A stretch of DNA of 64,000 bases. Origin: Pterobdella sp. o SKG-2022. Taxonomy: Eukaryota > Annelida > Clitellata > Hirudinida > Piscicolidae. Within the stretch, counting starts at the first letter, position 1. Each line of letters starts with the position of its first letter. The notes beneath the pieces were generated by a model that did no database searches, had not been told where the DNA came from, and saw nothing but the letters and a program-made list of their open reading frames with translations. A program made the translations under genes and the position numbers. Positions 40,101 to 50,359 of this stretch are shown here, in pieces. The stretch spans positions 23,890,359 to 23,954,358 of the forward strand of contig OZ038322.1 of NCBI GenBank assembly GCA_964035795.1, given 5' to 3'.

Positions 40101-43100
40101 ACTTTTAGGAGTGGAATAAAATAAACTCCTAAGGGTTTCCATTAGAATGAATATCTTTTGAAGATGCAGCTTTGAAATGCTTTTATTACTTTCAATATTT
40201 TCATTACTTTAAACATATATTTGCTTAAAATTTTATTTTTAATGAAAAATTTGAAAATGCGTCGATTTTGCATTTTCACAATACGATAAATGCATTAGCT
40301 TCCATGCTTTAAGATTTCAAGTTTTATGGTTGTTAAAAACTTATCAAAAAATATTTAATTTTTGCTGCTTATTAATGTATTAAAACATATGTATTCAAAA
40401 AAAATTAAACCAACAACGATGGAACACATCGGAATAAGCAAAAAACGCTAACAAATTGCTGAGAACGTCATCAGTGAATGGGTCGCTTGAGATGCTTTCA
40501 AACTCGCTGTCCAGAGCAGAGTTGGGCAGGAAAGACAGGGAGTGTGGGTGGCTGGGGCGATGTAGTAATAAAGAACTGGATGGCTTGGCTGATTGTTGCT
40601 GGTTGTTTAATGTTATGAGAGAGTTGTTGTGGAGAGATGGATTCTCAGATGGTTGTGAATGCTGTGTGGGTGGTAAAGATGATGGTTGTAGATGCTGTGT
40701 GGGCGGTAAGGATGATGGTTGTAGGTGCTGTGTGGGCGGTAAGGATGATGGTTTTCCATGAAACAAAGATTCTTCTTTGCAAGTATTTAAAGGTTTTCCT
40801 AATGTTTCTTTCTTGAAACTTCGACCACTGTTGATTGGATCTTTTAAAATATTTGAACTTTCGTAAGATTGATGATCGGATGGTGGTTGAGAATTATTGT
40901 GAGATGATACTTCTTGTAATTTTTTAGGGGGATTTTGATGTTTTGCCGGTGTTTGTTGATTGCAAACGAGGCTGTCTGATACAAAAGTTGGAGCGGCGGG
41001 ATAAAAAGTCTGAATTGTGTTTTGCAAACTGTTATTTCGAAGTGCTTCCGATTTCGTTGTATTTGAAGCATCAGCTGAATCCTTGGAATCAGTTGGTTTT
41101 TTATCAAATGAGAAACTCGGCTCTTTAGATTTTCTGTGAAGAGTGTAAAAATATTAATTTTTCCCGCCTTTGAAGTTTGAAAAAAATTAAATTCAACCTT
41201 AAAGCAAATCCAATTTAAAAATTAAATAAAAAACATAAAAAACAGATATGTAGTAATGATAGCATGCAGTAAGAATTTTCATGAACAAAAACATATGTGA
41301 AAACATAAAAAAGAGAAAAAAAGGTCTCAAATAGATAACTGCCAAGTCTAATTGATATAATTACTACAATATCCCATGAGACTTGTAAGTATTTTCTCAG
41401 AATTAAGAAGGTTTTTTAAATTATGAATTAGAAACTTTCAACATAAGTATATGTATCACAAAATTTCTCACGTTTGATGTTTGTTGTTGTAGAACATAAA
41501 CAACCAAAAAATATAAAAAAAAGAATAGGCCTACACACTAAAACTTGAAAGAAATGGTTAAACATTTATATGAACAAAAAGTAATAAATTTTGTGAATCT
41601 CTTAAAAGAAAAAAAAGTTTTTGTATAAGGTTTTTAAAATGTTCTGAAACAAAAGTTGCTTGAAAACAGCACCAGGTAGCTTTGTTGAACAATCAATTGG
41701 CATACGTAAAAGCTTGAAAAAATAAACAACATCAATCTTGTTCAAATTGTTTCAGTCAGATTTCCGTTATGTTTGTCATTTCTGAGCATGATTGTGAAAT
41801 TGCGACATAAGCAATATAGTCTAGACCTCTTGAATAGCATTTCGTATGATGTTTTATTGACTATCAGACATAATAAATTGGTGGAATAAATTTCACCAAC
41901 TATAATGTAATGAGCATTCAACTTATATGGGACTATTTGAATTACTCTGTTGTAGGTGAGTTTGGGGATGGAAAATTCTGATATCTTAAAATGAGTTATA
42001 TTTTGTTACAATACTCAAAACATTCTAAATAGAGGCGTAAAAAATGATAAAATTTAATCATACACGATTTTAATACGCGCGCGTGGTTTAGACTACAACT
42101 TTCAAATACATTTTCAGTGGAAATGCACCAAAGTAATTATTAAGTTGATAAAATGCACCAATTTATTAAAACTGACAAGCACCAACTAGATTATATTACC
42201 GACTGAGAAACCTTGTTGGTTCGAACAAAATTAATTGCTTTTCTTTGTATTGATGACTTTCCATTAAGATAACTAATTGAGTGAAGATTAGGATTTTAAG
42301 CACATCTGCATGCCAAAGTTTAAGCTTTTCACTAGTAAATACATTTAAAATTATTATATTAAAATTAAAAATTATACATTTTATCTAGATAGATATTTTT
42401 TTGAAGAAAAAAACCGGTTGAAACCTTAATTAAAGTTGAAAAGTATATATGGTATGATTGGAGTTAAAAATGAACCCGATAGGAATAAAACAGTTTTAAA
42501 AATTTAATTTAACAAAAAATGCATAGATTTTAATTAAAGTGCTCAAGTTACCACTAGAAACATAAGAATGAAGCATTATGGAAGTGAAAGATAATGTATA
42601 CAGAGTAAAGCTTGAAACTTGTCAAAGTGAGCATACATTGTCTGTTAAATGCCCTTTGAAGATAAGAATCATAAAAACGTGAACAACTTGATAATAAAAG
42701 ATGCTATGTAAGACGATATTTAGTAAGATTTAGTTTTAAAAGTTAAATTAAATTAAAGTTTTTAATTAATTATAAGTTTGGAGATGGTTTGAGAAACACT
42801 TTATATCAACAATTTTTAATTTATGGATATGAAAGTTTCTGTATAAACGAAATTTCATTATAGTTGAGTTGAGTTTATGTACAGGCAATTCTTTCCACTC
42901 CTTCCACGGTGGCACAACTAACAAGGGTATAGACCCCTAAAGAGTTGTGGAATTCGGTTCTTCAGACCTCATTCCACCTAAACGACTTTGGTATTGAACT
43001 GAGATTTTACCACAAAAGCCCACAAATCTTCCAACTTGAGTAGTTTTGTCATGCATGGATAAGGATACTTTGCAAAAAAGTGATACAACACATCAACCGA

Positions 43101-46100
43101 AATCTCAATTTAATGTAATTTGGGGTTTTAAAAAAATGAAACTGCGATTAAAAAATTAAAAATCATGAAGAAAGATGTCACTATGTACTGATGAAGAAAG
43201 GGTTTGAATATAAAAAGTGAATCTAAAACCAACAAATAATTAATGCTAAAAACTCAAAATATTAATAAACTTCAAACATTAAACACAGACTTCATAAATC
43301 ACGAAAAAGAACAGGAATGCACAAAGATGAAACAGGATCAAGATCATTGAAAGCAATAAATAACAAAAAAATAACATCAAAACGTACGATGAAGTAGATA
43401 TGAACGTGTGCAAATGAATAAACAAGAAACACTACTAGATGTTTTTGCATGTATGACTAACCAATAAGCTTTACAGGGATTTTTGTTTTATAGTTGTATT
43501 CCCCTATGTTTTATATATTAATTTCCGGAAATTCATTCATTCAGGTATATAAAAAAGATATTAGTTAAATCTTTCGATTTAATTTGTATTGTGGATATTT
43601 TAAAACGCATTATTTTATTATGAGTAACGAATATAAGAGCTGGTGTAAATTTTTATCTCTTTATCAAAGTTATAGTTAATTATACAATTTATCTTAAAAA
43701 AACTTCTAAAATATTTTAGAAATTCAATGTTTTTTTATGATAAATTGCATAATAAAGTATAGCTTTTATTTAAAAAGTTTCAAATAAATCTAATAATTAA
43801 AATTAAATGTACAATATTTAAGAGAATTATTAGTACGAAAGCCATATAAAAACAAAAGAAGCTCTGAAAAAGCCTTTCTTTGATCTTCTGCCATTTATAA
43901 GGGGGATAAAAAGAGAGGACAAAAGATAAAATAGCTTAAGCTTTATTTTTTACTTATTTATAAAAGCATACACAGTTTGTTAACAAATCAAATCAAATAA
44001 AATGGCTAAACACCATCGCAAACAAAATCCTTTAAATTAAGTCAGTTTCTACAGTTTTTGTTATTATAATATATTACTCTATTGTTCATGTAGCATTCAT
44101 TCTACATCCTTTGTAACAACGTAGTTGAAACAAATAATTTTAAAATGAACATAAATTCTGAAAAATATTTTGATAATAAGATGTATTAAATTGGTTTGAA
44201 AGACTTTGATAATGATATCTCAGTGTGATCAAGCAGAAAATCCAAAAGACGGATGAGCTTGTGGGTAACATTAAACAAAACTCCAATCAATTTTAATTGA
44301 TAGAAACTTCTGGAAACAGTAGAATGTTGCCTGAAGTTATCAACTACACTGATCAAATTTGATGGAGAAAACTGCGATGGAATTGAAGTTGAACTGAGGT
44401 TCATTATAAAGGTGTTGTGGCAACGAAGTAGATAAGCACTCGAAGTCAAGGACTGCAAAACAAAACAAGAATCTCACGACACCCAAGTGGATTGGTGTTG
44501 TTTGGGAACGGACTTGTGTACTCAAATTTTTAATGCTTTCGTTGCTAGATTTTCTCTCAAAGGAAATATCGAAATGTGAAAATTTAGGAATTTAAATAAT
44601 AATAAATAGAAAATATTACTTCAGTAGTAAATATACCAAACTATGGACAATAATCTAAAAATTAGATTTCACGTTTTTATAATGAATTTATAATAATAAA
44701 AATAAAATTAATATTTATTCATAATTGCAATAAAAATTAATACGAGTTATTCATTATGGTCGGCAAATCTTTGAAGTTGTGCACTTGTGTGTGTTTGCTA
44801 GTATGCTTGCATGTTTGTGTGTGTGACTCGATATATGTTTGCGTGTGAATATACATGTTTTTTTGTGTATGAGTATGATCAATGATGCTCACATTGGTAT
44901 GCCTGGTTTTCCACTAGTTTCCTCACCAATATCTCTTTCATCATCGCTTCCGGCGTTTTGTTGTGATTTCACTTTTGACGGATCTGGAAAAAATAAAAAA
45001 TCTTCATGAAATCAAAAAAAATTATTTTTCTCAAATAAATAGTATTTTATATTCATATGATGTTTTCTAATATTTTTTGTCTTTGTGGTGAGGAAATAAC
45101 AAACACAATGAAAAGTATTGTCTCAAGTTTTTTGGAAACACTATTACCTTTTGTAAAAAAAGTCAATACGATTTTGAAATTTATTACATATTGATTTTAA
45201 AAATTTTTTTAAAACATTTGAATTATTTTAAACATGGCTTTCAACGTTTTAAATAATTATTGATAATAAACATGAACTTACCTTGGCAGATGAAATGACA
45301 AATTATATTTTTTTTCCTGACCACATGGCTGCCAGTATTATCATTTATGTTATTATTTTCAAAAATTTTTTTTGAATGCTCATAATTAGTTTTATAATGC
45401 TTTTCAGAATTGAGAAACAAAAAATAAAGATCAGTTTTGAGAAATTGTTCAGTTTTTAGTAATGCTTCATCAAAGATGTTTCCCAGAGAAAAAGGCAAGT
45501 TCAACTTGTCAGAGAGGTCTTTCATGCAAATGAATGAATTGTTTTGTAAATTGTTTGCCTCAAAAATATGTTTTTTGAGAAGTTTTACATTGTCAGTTAC
45601 AGATCTTCGAACTTGTTGGTCTAAAAGTTTTTTGGATGTTCCTGTGATGTATCTTTTGTAGATCAATCTAACTAAGATCATGAGTTTTTCAAAAGAGCAA
45701 ACGTTTTCATTTTTGGTTGAATCATTTAAAAGTATTTTGAAACCTTTCACTGCAAAATAAAAATCAAGAGCTTTGGCAAAATTTGCATCTTTAGATTCAA
45801 GAAAATCTCGAAAGATTATGATACCATCATTGCATTCTATTAATTTCTCAAAAGAAATCAATGGTTTTGTGAATGTAGTAGATGTATTTCCATTTTCTAT
45901 GTTTGGAAGTTGGGGATTATTTGAAGGTTTTAGTATTGAATGTTGAAAAGAATTAACAGCTGTAGAAAATGGTTTATTATTCAAATTGTTTTTTGTGATA
46001 ATTTTATTATTTTTATTTGAAAGTTTTTTGGAAAAATTATTTTCTTCATTTTTATCCTTTTTGGAATCAAAATTTGAAAGAATATCTTCTAATTTCTTGT

Positions 46101-46215
46101 TTTCAAAACATTTAGGGTTGAAATTATAAATTTTATTTTTTTTACAATTATCTTTATTCCCGCCTTCATCTTCTTTCCCTGGTATTGGAGGTCTCTTTTC
46201 AACCTCACAGTTCAT
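34160..46215 (-). CDS. AXIN: Axin orthologue (Wnt destruction-complex scaffold), no DIX domain found
   Basis: Exons: 46215-45282, 44983-44893, 41133-about 40418, 38159-38089, 37636-37591, 37281-37248, 36803-36635, 35987-34480 and 34376-34160, about 1260 residues. The start ATG at 46215 is followed by EKRPPIPGKEDEGG, the tankyrase-binding motif (axin RPPVPGEE type). An axin-type RGS domain follows (DGIIIFRDFLESKDANF, ALDFYFAVKGFK, IYKRYI, FDEALLKTEQFL), which in axins binds APC. A short exon run gives VPHSYRIP and NPPEFARLLNSKL, matching the beta-catenin-binding segment (RTYRVP...PQKFAEELIHRL in human AXIN1). QSILDKHISAMWDSFGNSP matches the ESILDEHVQRVLRTPG region. KVLSWMENSEEF resembles KIMQWIIEGEKE. 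The last exon stops at 34160 without a DIX domain. The join from 41133-40418 to 38159 is the weakest. The protein acts in cytoplasm to promote beta-catenin phosphorylation. Confidence 0.8.
38160..40417. other. Axin intron, no gene seen
   Basis: AT-rich intronic sequence. A short more GC-balanced patch at about 38715-38825 contains TTTGGCATGCAAACA, a near-palindromic forkhead-like motif. No coding exon was recognised. Confidence 0.4.
40648..40752 (-). repeat. 33-bp tandem repeat coding QPSSLPPTQHL in axin exon 3
   Basis: Three tandem 33-bp units encode the 11-residue unit QPSSLPPTQHL in the axin frame, the last copy being QPSENPS-like. Nucleotide identity between the inner copies is nearly complete, so the expansion is recent. 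Confidence 0.9.
41134..44892. other. Axin intron, no gene seen
   Basis: This is a large AT-rich intron between axin exons 2 and 3. A 180-bp patch at about 42880-43060 has a mixed composition (TTCCACGGTGGCACAACTAA) unlike its surroundings and may be a dispersed repeat. A - strand frame at 44458-44186 follows a good acceptor but does not fit the axin phase. Nothing else was recognised. Confidence 0.4.
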
Positions 46216-46614
46216 AATTTCCAACACTACTAATTTACAATGTTTTTCAAACTAAGAAAAATTTGAGTTTAAACTTGAAAAACTTCAATTTAAATTCATA
46301 TTTTTCTTTTATACATATCTGAACAGTAACAATAACTTTTTTTTTATTTTATGAACCTTATAACTTTTAAATTGTTAAATGCAGCACAACAAAGAACTAT
46401 GAGAATGTAAATTCTTCTATAAATTCGCCTTATATACTGAATCAGTGTATACAATTAGCTTACTATTTTATTTTTTTGGTTTAAGAAAATGCAACAAAAT
46501 AAAAATATATTTTCAAAAAATGTCGGTAAAATGTAATTTAGAAAAATTCATATTTAATATCAACAATTGGTTTTCAAAGTTTTTCGAGGAATTTAATCGA
46601 TTCGAGTTTTGTCG

Positions 46615-47814
46615 TCATAAAATTTTTCCATAACAGCATACTTCAGCCATATAGTCACGGAGTTCGTAACACTGATCCTTTCCTCGTTTTGGGATCAGAG
46701 AAACTAAACAGCCAATTATAAGGGAAAATAGAATGATACCCGGCACAAAGATGGCCAGAGCTGTTGGTGAATCATAAAACCACACACAATCTTCTTTTTT
46801 GGGTGTGCCATATGTAGGAGCTACTTTTAATAATGGACAGTATTGACAATTGGATTCTGCATAGAAAGCTGAGTAGGTGAGCAATCCGCATGTAACACAA
46901 GTTTGGTCTTCCAAACTATAAGTTCGTATTTCTCCTTTGTTACATGGAACACAGATTTCTTGTTTATATAATTTGTATCCTGAAATACATAGAGGTTTTT
47001 TTTCATATGACATTTTTTTCTCCATAAGAAGTATTTCTAAGTTTTCTCTGTGTTTGAATTTCATGCGTAACCGCATATCTTTTATCGTCTTGTTGGACTG
47101 ATTATCAAGTTCTTTGAATGCAGCATCTTTGGCACATTTGTATCCGCATTTGGAAAGTTCAGCTGATTTGAATCCTATGGGTAAAAACTGTTCTACTCTT
47201 ATGTGGAATTCTTTTTTCGTTAAAAACTCTGCATTCGAAATGCATTTCGATTTGTGTATTTTGTAAAGACAGTTTTTGTCGTTTTGGCAAAATATATTTT
47301 CTGTCATAGTTATCACGGAATTAGTTGATGATTCAGAACAGTCAGGTATCAAAAAATGGAAATAAAACTCTTTGACCCAGTCAGGAGCCATGAAAACCAA
47401 AATGGTGCGTTGATATTCTTTATATTCGTCTGGATAATCAGCATCACTAACTTTGCAAAAGTACACACCATTATCCATTTTAGAAGGTCTAACAAAAATG
47501 AGATCTCCGTTTTTGAGTACTTTGGAGTGAGTGTTTGTGAGCTTTGTTTTCTGGTCTGGTCCTACCCATGTGTATCGGGGCATTTTAAAATTTTCTACAA
47601 CGGCGTCTTTCCAGGCACATTGTTCCATGTGCAATAAACCTGCTTCAATGAAAACAACGTTTTCTGCATGATATTGCAGGCTGGTGAAAAAGTTGCTTGG
47701 CAATGTATCCTTGTTAATTTCTGTGTTTTCGTATTTTTTAATAGAATGGTTTATGAGTCCCAAATCTGAAGCAGAAAGGCTTATCAAAAAAAGAAAAATC
47801 GCATAAATTAACAT
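46615..47814 (-). CDS. ZPBP-like Ig/Cys-rich single-pass membrane protein
   Basis: A single 399-codon frame starts at ATG 47814 and has no intron. Residues 1-16 (MLIYAIFLFLISLSAS) form a signal peptide. An Ig-like domain follows, with PRYTWVGPDQ, GDLIFVRPSKMDNGVYFCKV and the typical D-x-G-x-Y-x-C. The middle region has spaced cysteines (SKCISNAEF, SKCGYKCAKDA) and the C-terminal ectodomain holds a Cys cluster (CVPCNKGE, CVTCG, CQYCP). A membrane helix (LAIFVPGIILFSLIIGCLV) precedes a 30-residue Cys-containing tail. Order and spacing resemble zona pellucida-binding proteins (ZPBP1/2), acrosomal sperm proteins with the same Ig then Cys-rich layout. ZPBPs are not usually membrane-anchored, so the helix is unusual. 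It lies 47 bp behind the K2P stop on the same strand. A generic Ig receptor with GCC-type repeats is the alternative. Confidence 0.6.
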   Translation of the reverse strand: MLIYAIFLFLISLSASDLGLINHSIKKYENTEINKDTLPSNFFTSLQYHAENVVFIEAGLLHMEQCAWKDAVVENFKMPRYTWVGPDQKTKLTNTHSKVLKNGDLIFVRPSKMDNGVYFCKVSDADYPDEYKEYQRTILVFMAPDWVKEFYFHFLIPDCSESSTNSVITMTENIFCQNDKNCLYKIHKSKCISNAEFLTKKEFHIRVEQFLPIGFKSAELSKCGYKCAKDAAFKELDNQSNKTIKDMRLRMKFKHRENLEILLMEKKMSYEKKPLCISGYKLYKQEICVPCNKGEIRTYSLEDQTCVTCGLLTYSAFYAESNCQYCPLLKVAPTYGTPKKEDCVWFYDSPTALAIFVPGIILFSLIIGCLVSLIPKRGKDQCYELRDYMAEVCCYGKIL

Positions 47815-47838
47815 AATAAACTTATTGATATTTCGTTA

Positions 47839-47846
47839 TGACGTCA
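47839..47846. promoter_or_regulatory. Palindromic CRE (TGACGTCA) in the K2P-ZPBP gap
   Basis: The perfect CREB/ATF/CREM consensus TGACGTCA lies in the 47-bp gap between the K2P stop (47862) and the ZPBP-like ATG (47814). CREM-driven promoters with short CREs are characteristic of spermatid genes in animals, which fits a sperm-protein function for the downstream gene, but this is inference. Confidence 0.45.
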
Positions 47847-47861
47847 TTTTTAAAAAGTTCT

Positions 47862-49031
47862 TCAACTTATAGCTCGGTTTTTCGCTATATAATCTCTGTG
47901 TTTTTCTCTTCTTTTTGCTAGTTTCATATCTTTGTATTTCTCTCTTTTTTTAGCCAGATCATATCTCCCATCTTTGGCTCGAAACAATACTAATCGATTT
48001 TTTTTACGTCTTTCACGGTTTTCTTGATAGGTTCCGAATGCTTTCACAACAAAAATAATAATTCGACGTGTAATAGCTTTTCCTGACGTTGCAACCATTA
48101 CTAGTAAGGTATAACCAGCACAGAAGTATGGAATGAAAACATACATGTTTATTTCATTTTCGAATGACTCTCCTCCAAAACCGATAGATGCTAATGTAGT
48201 GTACATAAAATAAAAGGCTTGAAGAAAGTCTCGGTTTTTTCCCATTGAAATGGTAAATGCACCAACCAACAAGTAAGCTAGTGAAGCAATAAATGAGAAA
48301 GCAAAAGTTATGGCTTCTTGGTGAAAAGATGTAATGTTTTCTTGAAGATATAAGCGGCTTTTCATAACGCTATATAAATTATTCAAAAATTTCAACATAA
48401 GACCTGCCAGTCTGAAATATGTGTTGAGACACAAAGGGATTCCAATGAGGGCATATAACATAGTCAATATTTTTCCTTCTTTAGTTGTGGGTACCTTACT
48501 TCCAGAACCTGATAGTTTATTTATTTTTCATTAATAAAAAAATATTGATTAAGAAGCTTTCTTTGAGTAACCTATAGTGGTGACAACGACGAAGCAGAAC
48601 ACAAAAGATTCTCCAAAACTCCATGGTTCACCATACTCATCATAGGCTTCATATTTTGAACGGCCTAGAATACTTACGTCATACTCAAGGATAATGTTTT
48701 CTACCTCCCTAGATATGCTTGCCAGTTGGGATAATGAAATTTTTGCTTCAGCTCTGAAGCGATGTAAAAACCACTTTCTAGTTTCATTAAGCCATTCTTT
48801 GGTTTCTGTTGGACTGGTTCTTTCAATTTTTGAAAACAAATAGGCGCCTAACAGCAGATATATTATCATGGAAATGATACTGAAAAGTCGATAAACGCAA
48901 AAAAAATAGCGTAAGACAGAGAAAAATAAGTAACGGACATTGATAAATAATAGATAAGTGCTTGAAGGTTTTTCTTGCACATTATCAAATGAAGGAGACA
49001 TTTTTGTTTCGGGGCTTACAGGTACTTCCAT
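47862..49031 (-). CDS. Two-pore-domain potassium channel (K2P/TWIK-type)
   Basis: Two exons, 49031-48572 and 48508-47862, separated by a 63-bp intron, give about 368 residues. M1 is ISMIIYLLLGAYLFSKIE. A long extracellular M1-P1 loop follows without the usual cap Cys. Pore 1 is WSFGESFVFCFVVVTTIG, then the intron, then SGSKVPTTKEGK. M2 is ILTMLYALIGIPLCL. M3 is near IASLAYLLVGAFTISMG. Pore 2 is FYFMYTTLASIGFGGES, followed by M4 and a basic cytoplasmic tail. The channel would set resting K+ leak conductance in the plasma membrane. The intron falls after the first base of the Gly codon in the filter, the conserved K2P position. Splicing there yields GSG rather than the usual GYG in pore 1. The ATG at 49031 is the first in frame. 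The GrpE gene ends 248 bp upstream. Confidence 0.9.
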
Positions 49032-49278
49032 AGCTTAATTTTATTTTAAATAAGAAAAATCTTCGATAATGTTTATTGATAGGAAACGTCATTCTTTGTC
49101 ATAAGGTTAAATTTTTAAGATTATTTATAATCAACAAAATCTAAAACATTTTTTCAGTTATATTTTTCATGATAGTCAATTTTGAGATGAATTATCGAAC
49201 GTAAAATAACATCAGTAACACTTTTGCGTTATTTGATAAAAATCAGACGCACAAAAAAATTTCATTTAAACAAAATAA

Positions 49279-50139
49279 TTATTTATAAATGCCGACAATG
49301 GCGGGCCTTATTGTGCGATCGTGCAGCCGAAAGCCTATTTTACCAACAGAAGCCACAGCACCAGGAGTATGAGCAGATGATGCATCAGCTTGGATTGGTT
49401 GTGTAAATAGTGCCTCATGTATATTAGGATCAAAATCATCGCCAATGTTTGGATTTATCATTACTAAACCATGTTTTTTCAACACTTTTTCTAATTGATC
49501 TTCTGCCATTTTAAGACCTGAAAAAAGTATCCTCAACTTGTCATTTTCTTTTAAATCTTCTTCATTTAAACTAGTAGTTGCTTTGTGTAAGACATCAGAA
49601 AAATCTACTAAGTCTTTGCAGAATGATTGAATACCAAACATCTTTGCTTCTTCAATTTGTTTTGAAAAGCTTTGTCTGACATTTATGGTTTCAGCCATTG
49701 ATCTCAAGTACTTATCCTGAAAATTAAAGGTATTTAGAAAAATGAGTTTATGGCTTAACTAAAAGTATTCACTTTTAAATCATCCCTTTCTTTTATTAAT
49801 GTTTCTTTCTCCTCTTTCCATGATTCTTCTGGTTTATCTTTTTTCTCATCTGCTGTAGTGCCCTCAGCTGAAGCAGAACTTAATGATCTTTGAAAAAATT
49901 GTATAAGTAATTTGATATTGAATAAAATATTAGTCAATTATAGCAAAAAGTAGTTTTTTGAATTCAATGATGTTATTTGGGTAATAAAAATGGGTAATTA
50001 CGTAACACCAAATAAGTTATCGGCATTGGCATGAACGTAATACTCACCTTACACTGATTAAACTGTTCCATTGAGAAGCTTTAAATATTTCAACACAAGC
50101 TTTGGCAGAGGTACGCATGTATCTGAAGGGTAACGCCAT
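49279..50139 (-). CDS. GRPEL1: Mitochondrial GrpE (GRPEL), nucleotide-exchange factor for mtHsp70
   Basis: Three exons, 50139-50048, 49887-49773 and 49716-49279, encode about 214 residues. The N-terminus MALPFRYMRTSAKACVEIFK is basic and amphipathic, as expected of a mitochondrial targeting peptide. A long coiled-coil helix follows (KEEKETLIKERDDLKDKYLR, AETINVRQ). The C-terminal beta domain carries the family signature (NPNIGDDFDPNIHEALF, GKIGFRLHDRTIRPAIVG). GrpE proteins release ADP from matrix Hsp70 during import and folding. Exon joins keep phase and the length matches the family. It is divergently arranged with COMMD2, with 220 bp between start codons. Confidence 0.93.
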
Positions 50140-50359
50140 TTTAAACTATGTTAACTTTTAAGCTTCAAAGACAAATATTTTATAAATACACAAACTTTTA
50201 CTTTAAAAAGTATTATATGTAAAATTTTTTGTATACTTAACGGAAAAAAAATTTTAAAAATCTTGAGAAAAATTAACTTTTGTATTGGCACCGCCTTCAA
50301 AATTTTTTGAGCTATTCAAATGTACTAAAATCATTTGATTGTTGTTTAGTTTATACAGA
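50140..50359. promoter_or_regulatory. Divergent promoter region, GRPEL / COMMD2
   Basis: Only 220 bp separate the two start codons, which face away from each other, so the core promoters of both housekeeping-type genes must lie here or in the first transcribed bases. The sequence is AT-rich and shows an ATTGG (CCAAT-type) element only weakly; no TATA box position is clear. Confidence 0.5.

Noticed and set aside
44186..44458. A - strand frame after a good acceptor (TTTTGCAG) with a helical, Leu-rich product
   Set aside because: Joining it to the axin exon ending at 44893 gives an immediate stop because of phase, and no other gene on this strand supplies a compatible donor. No family resemblance was seen.
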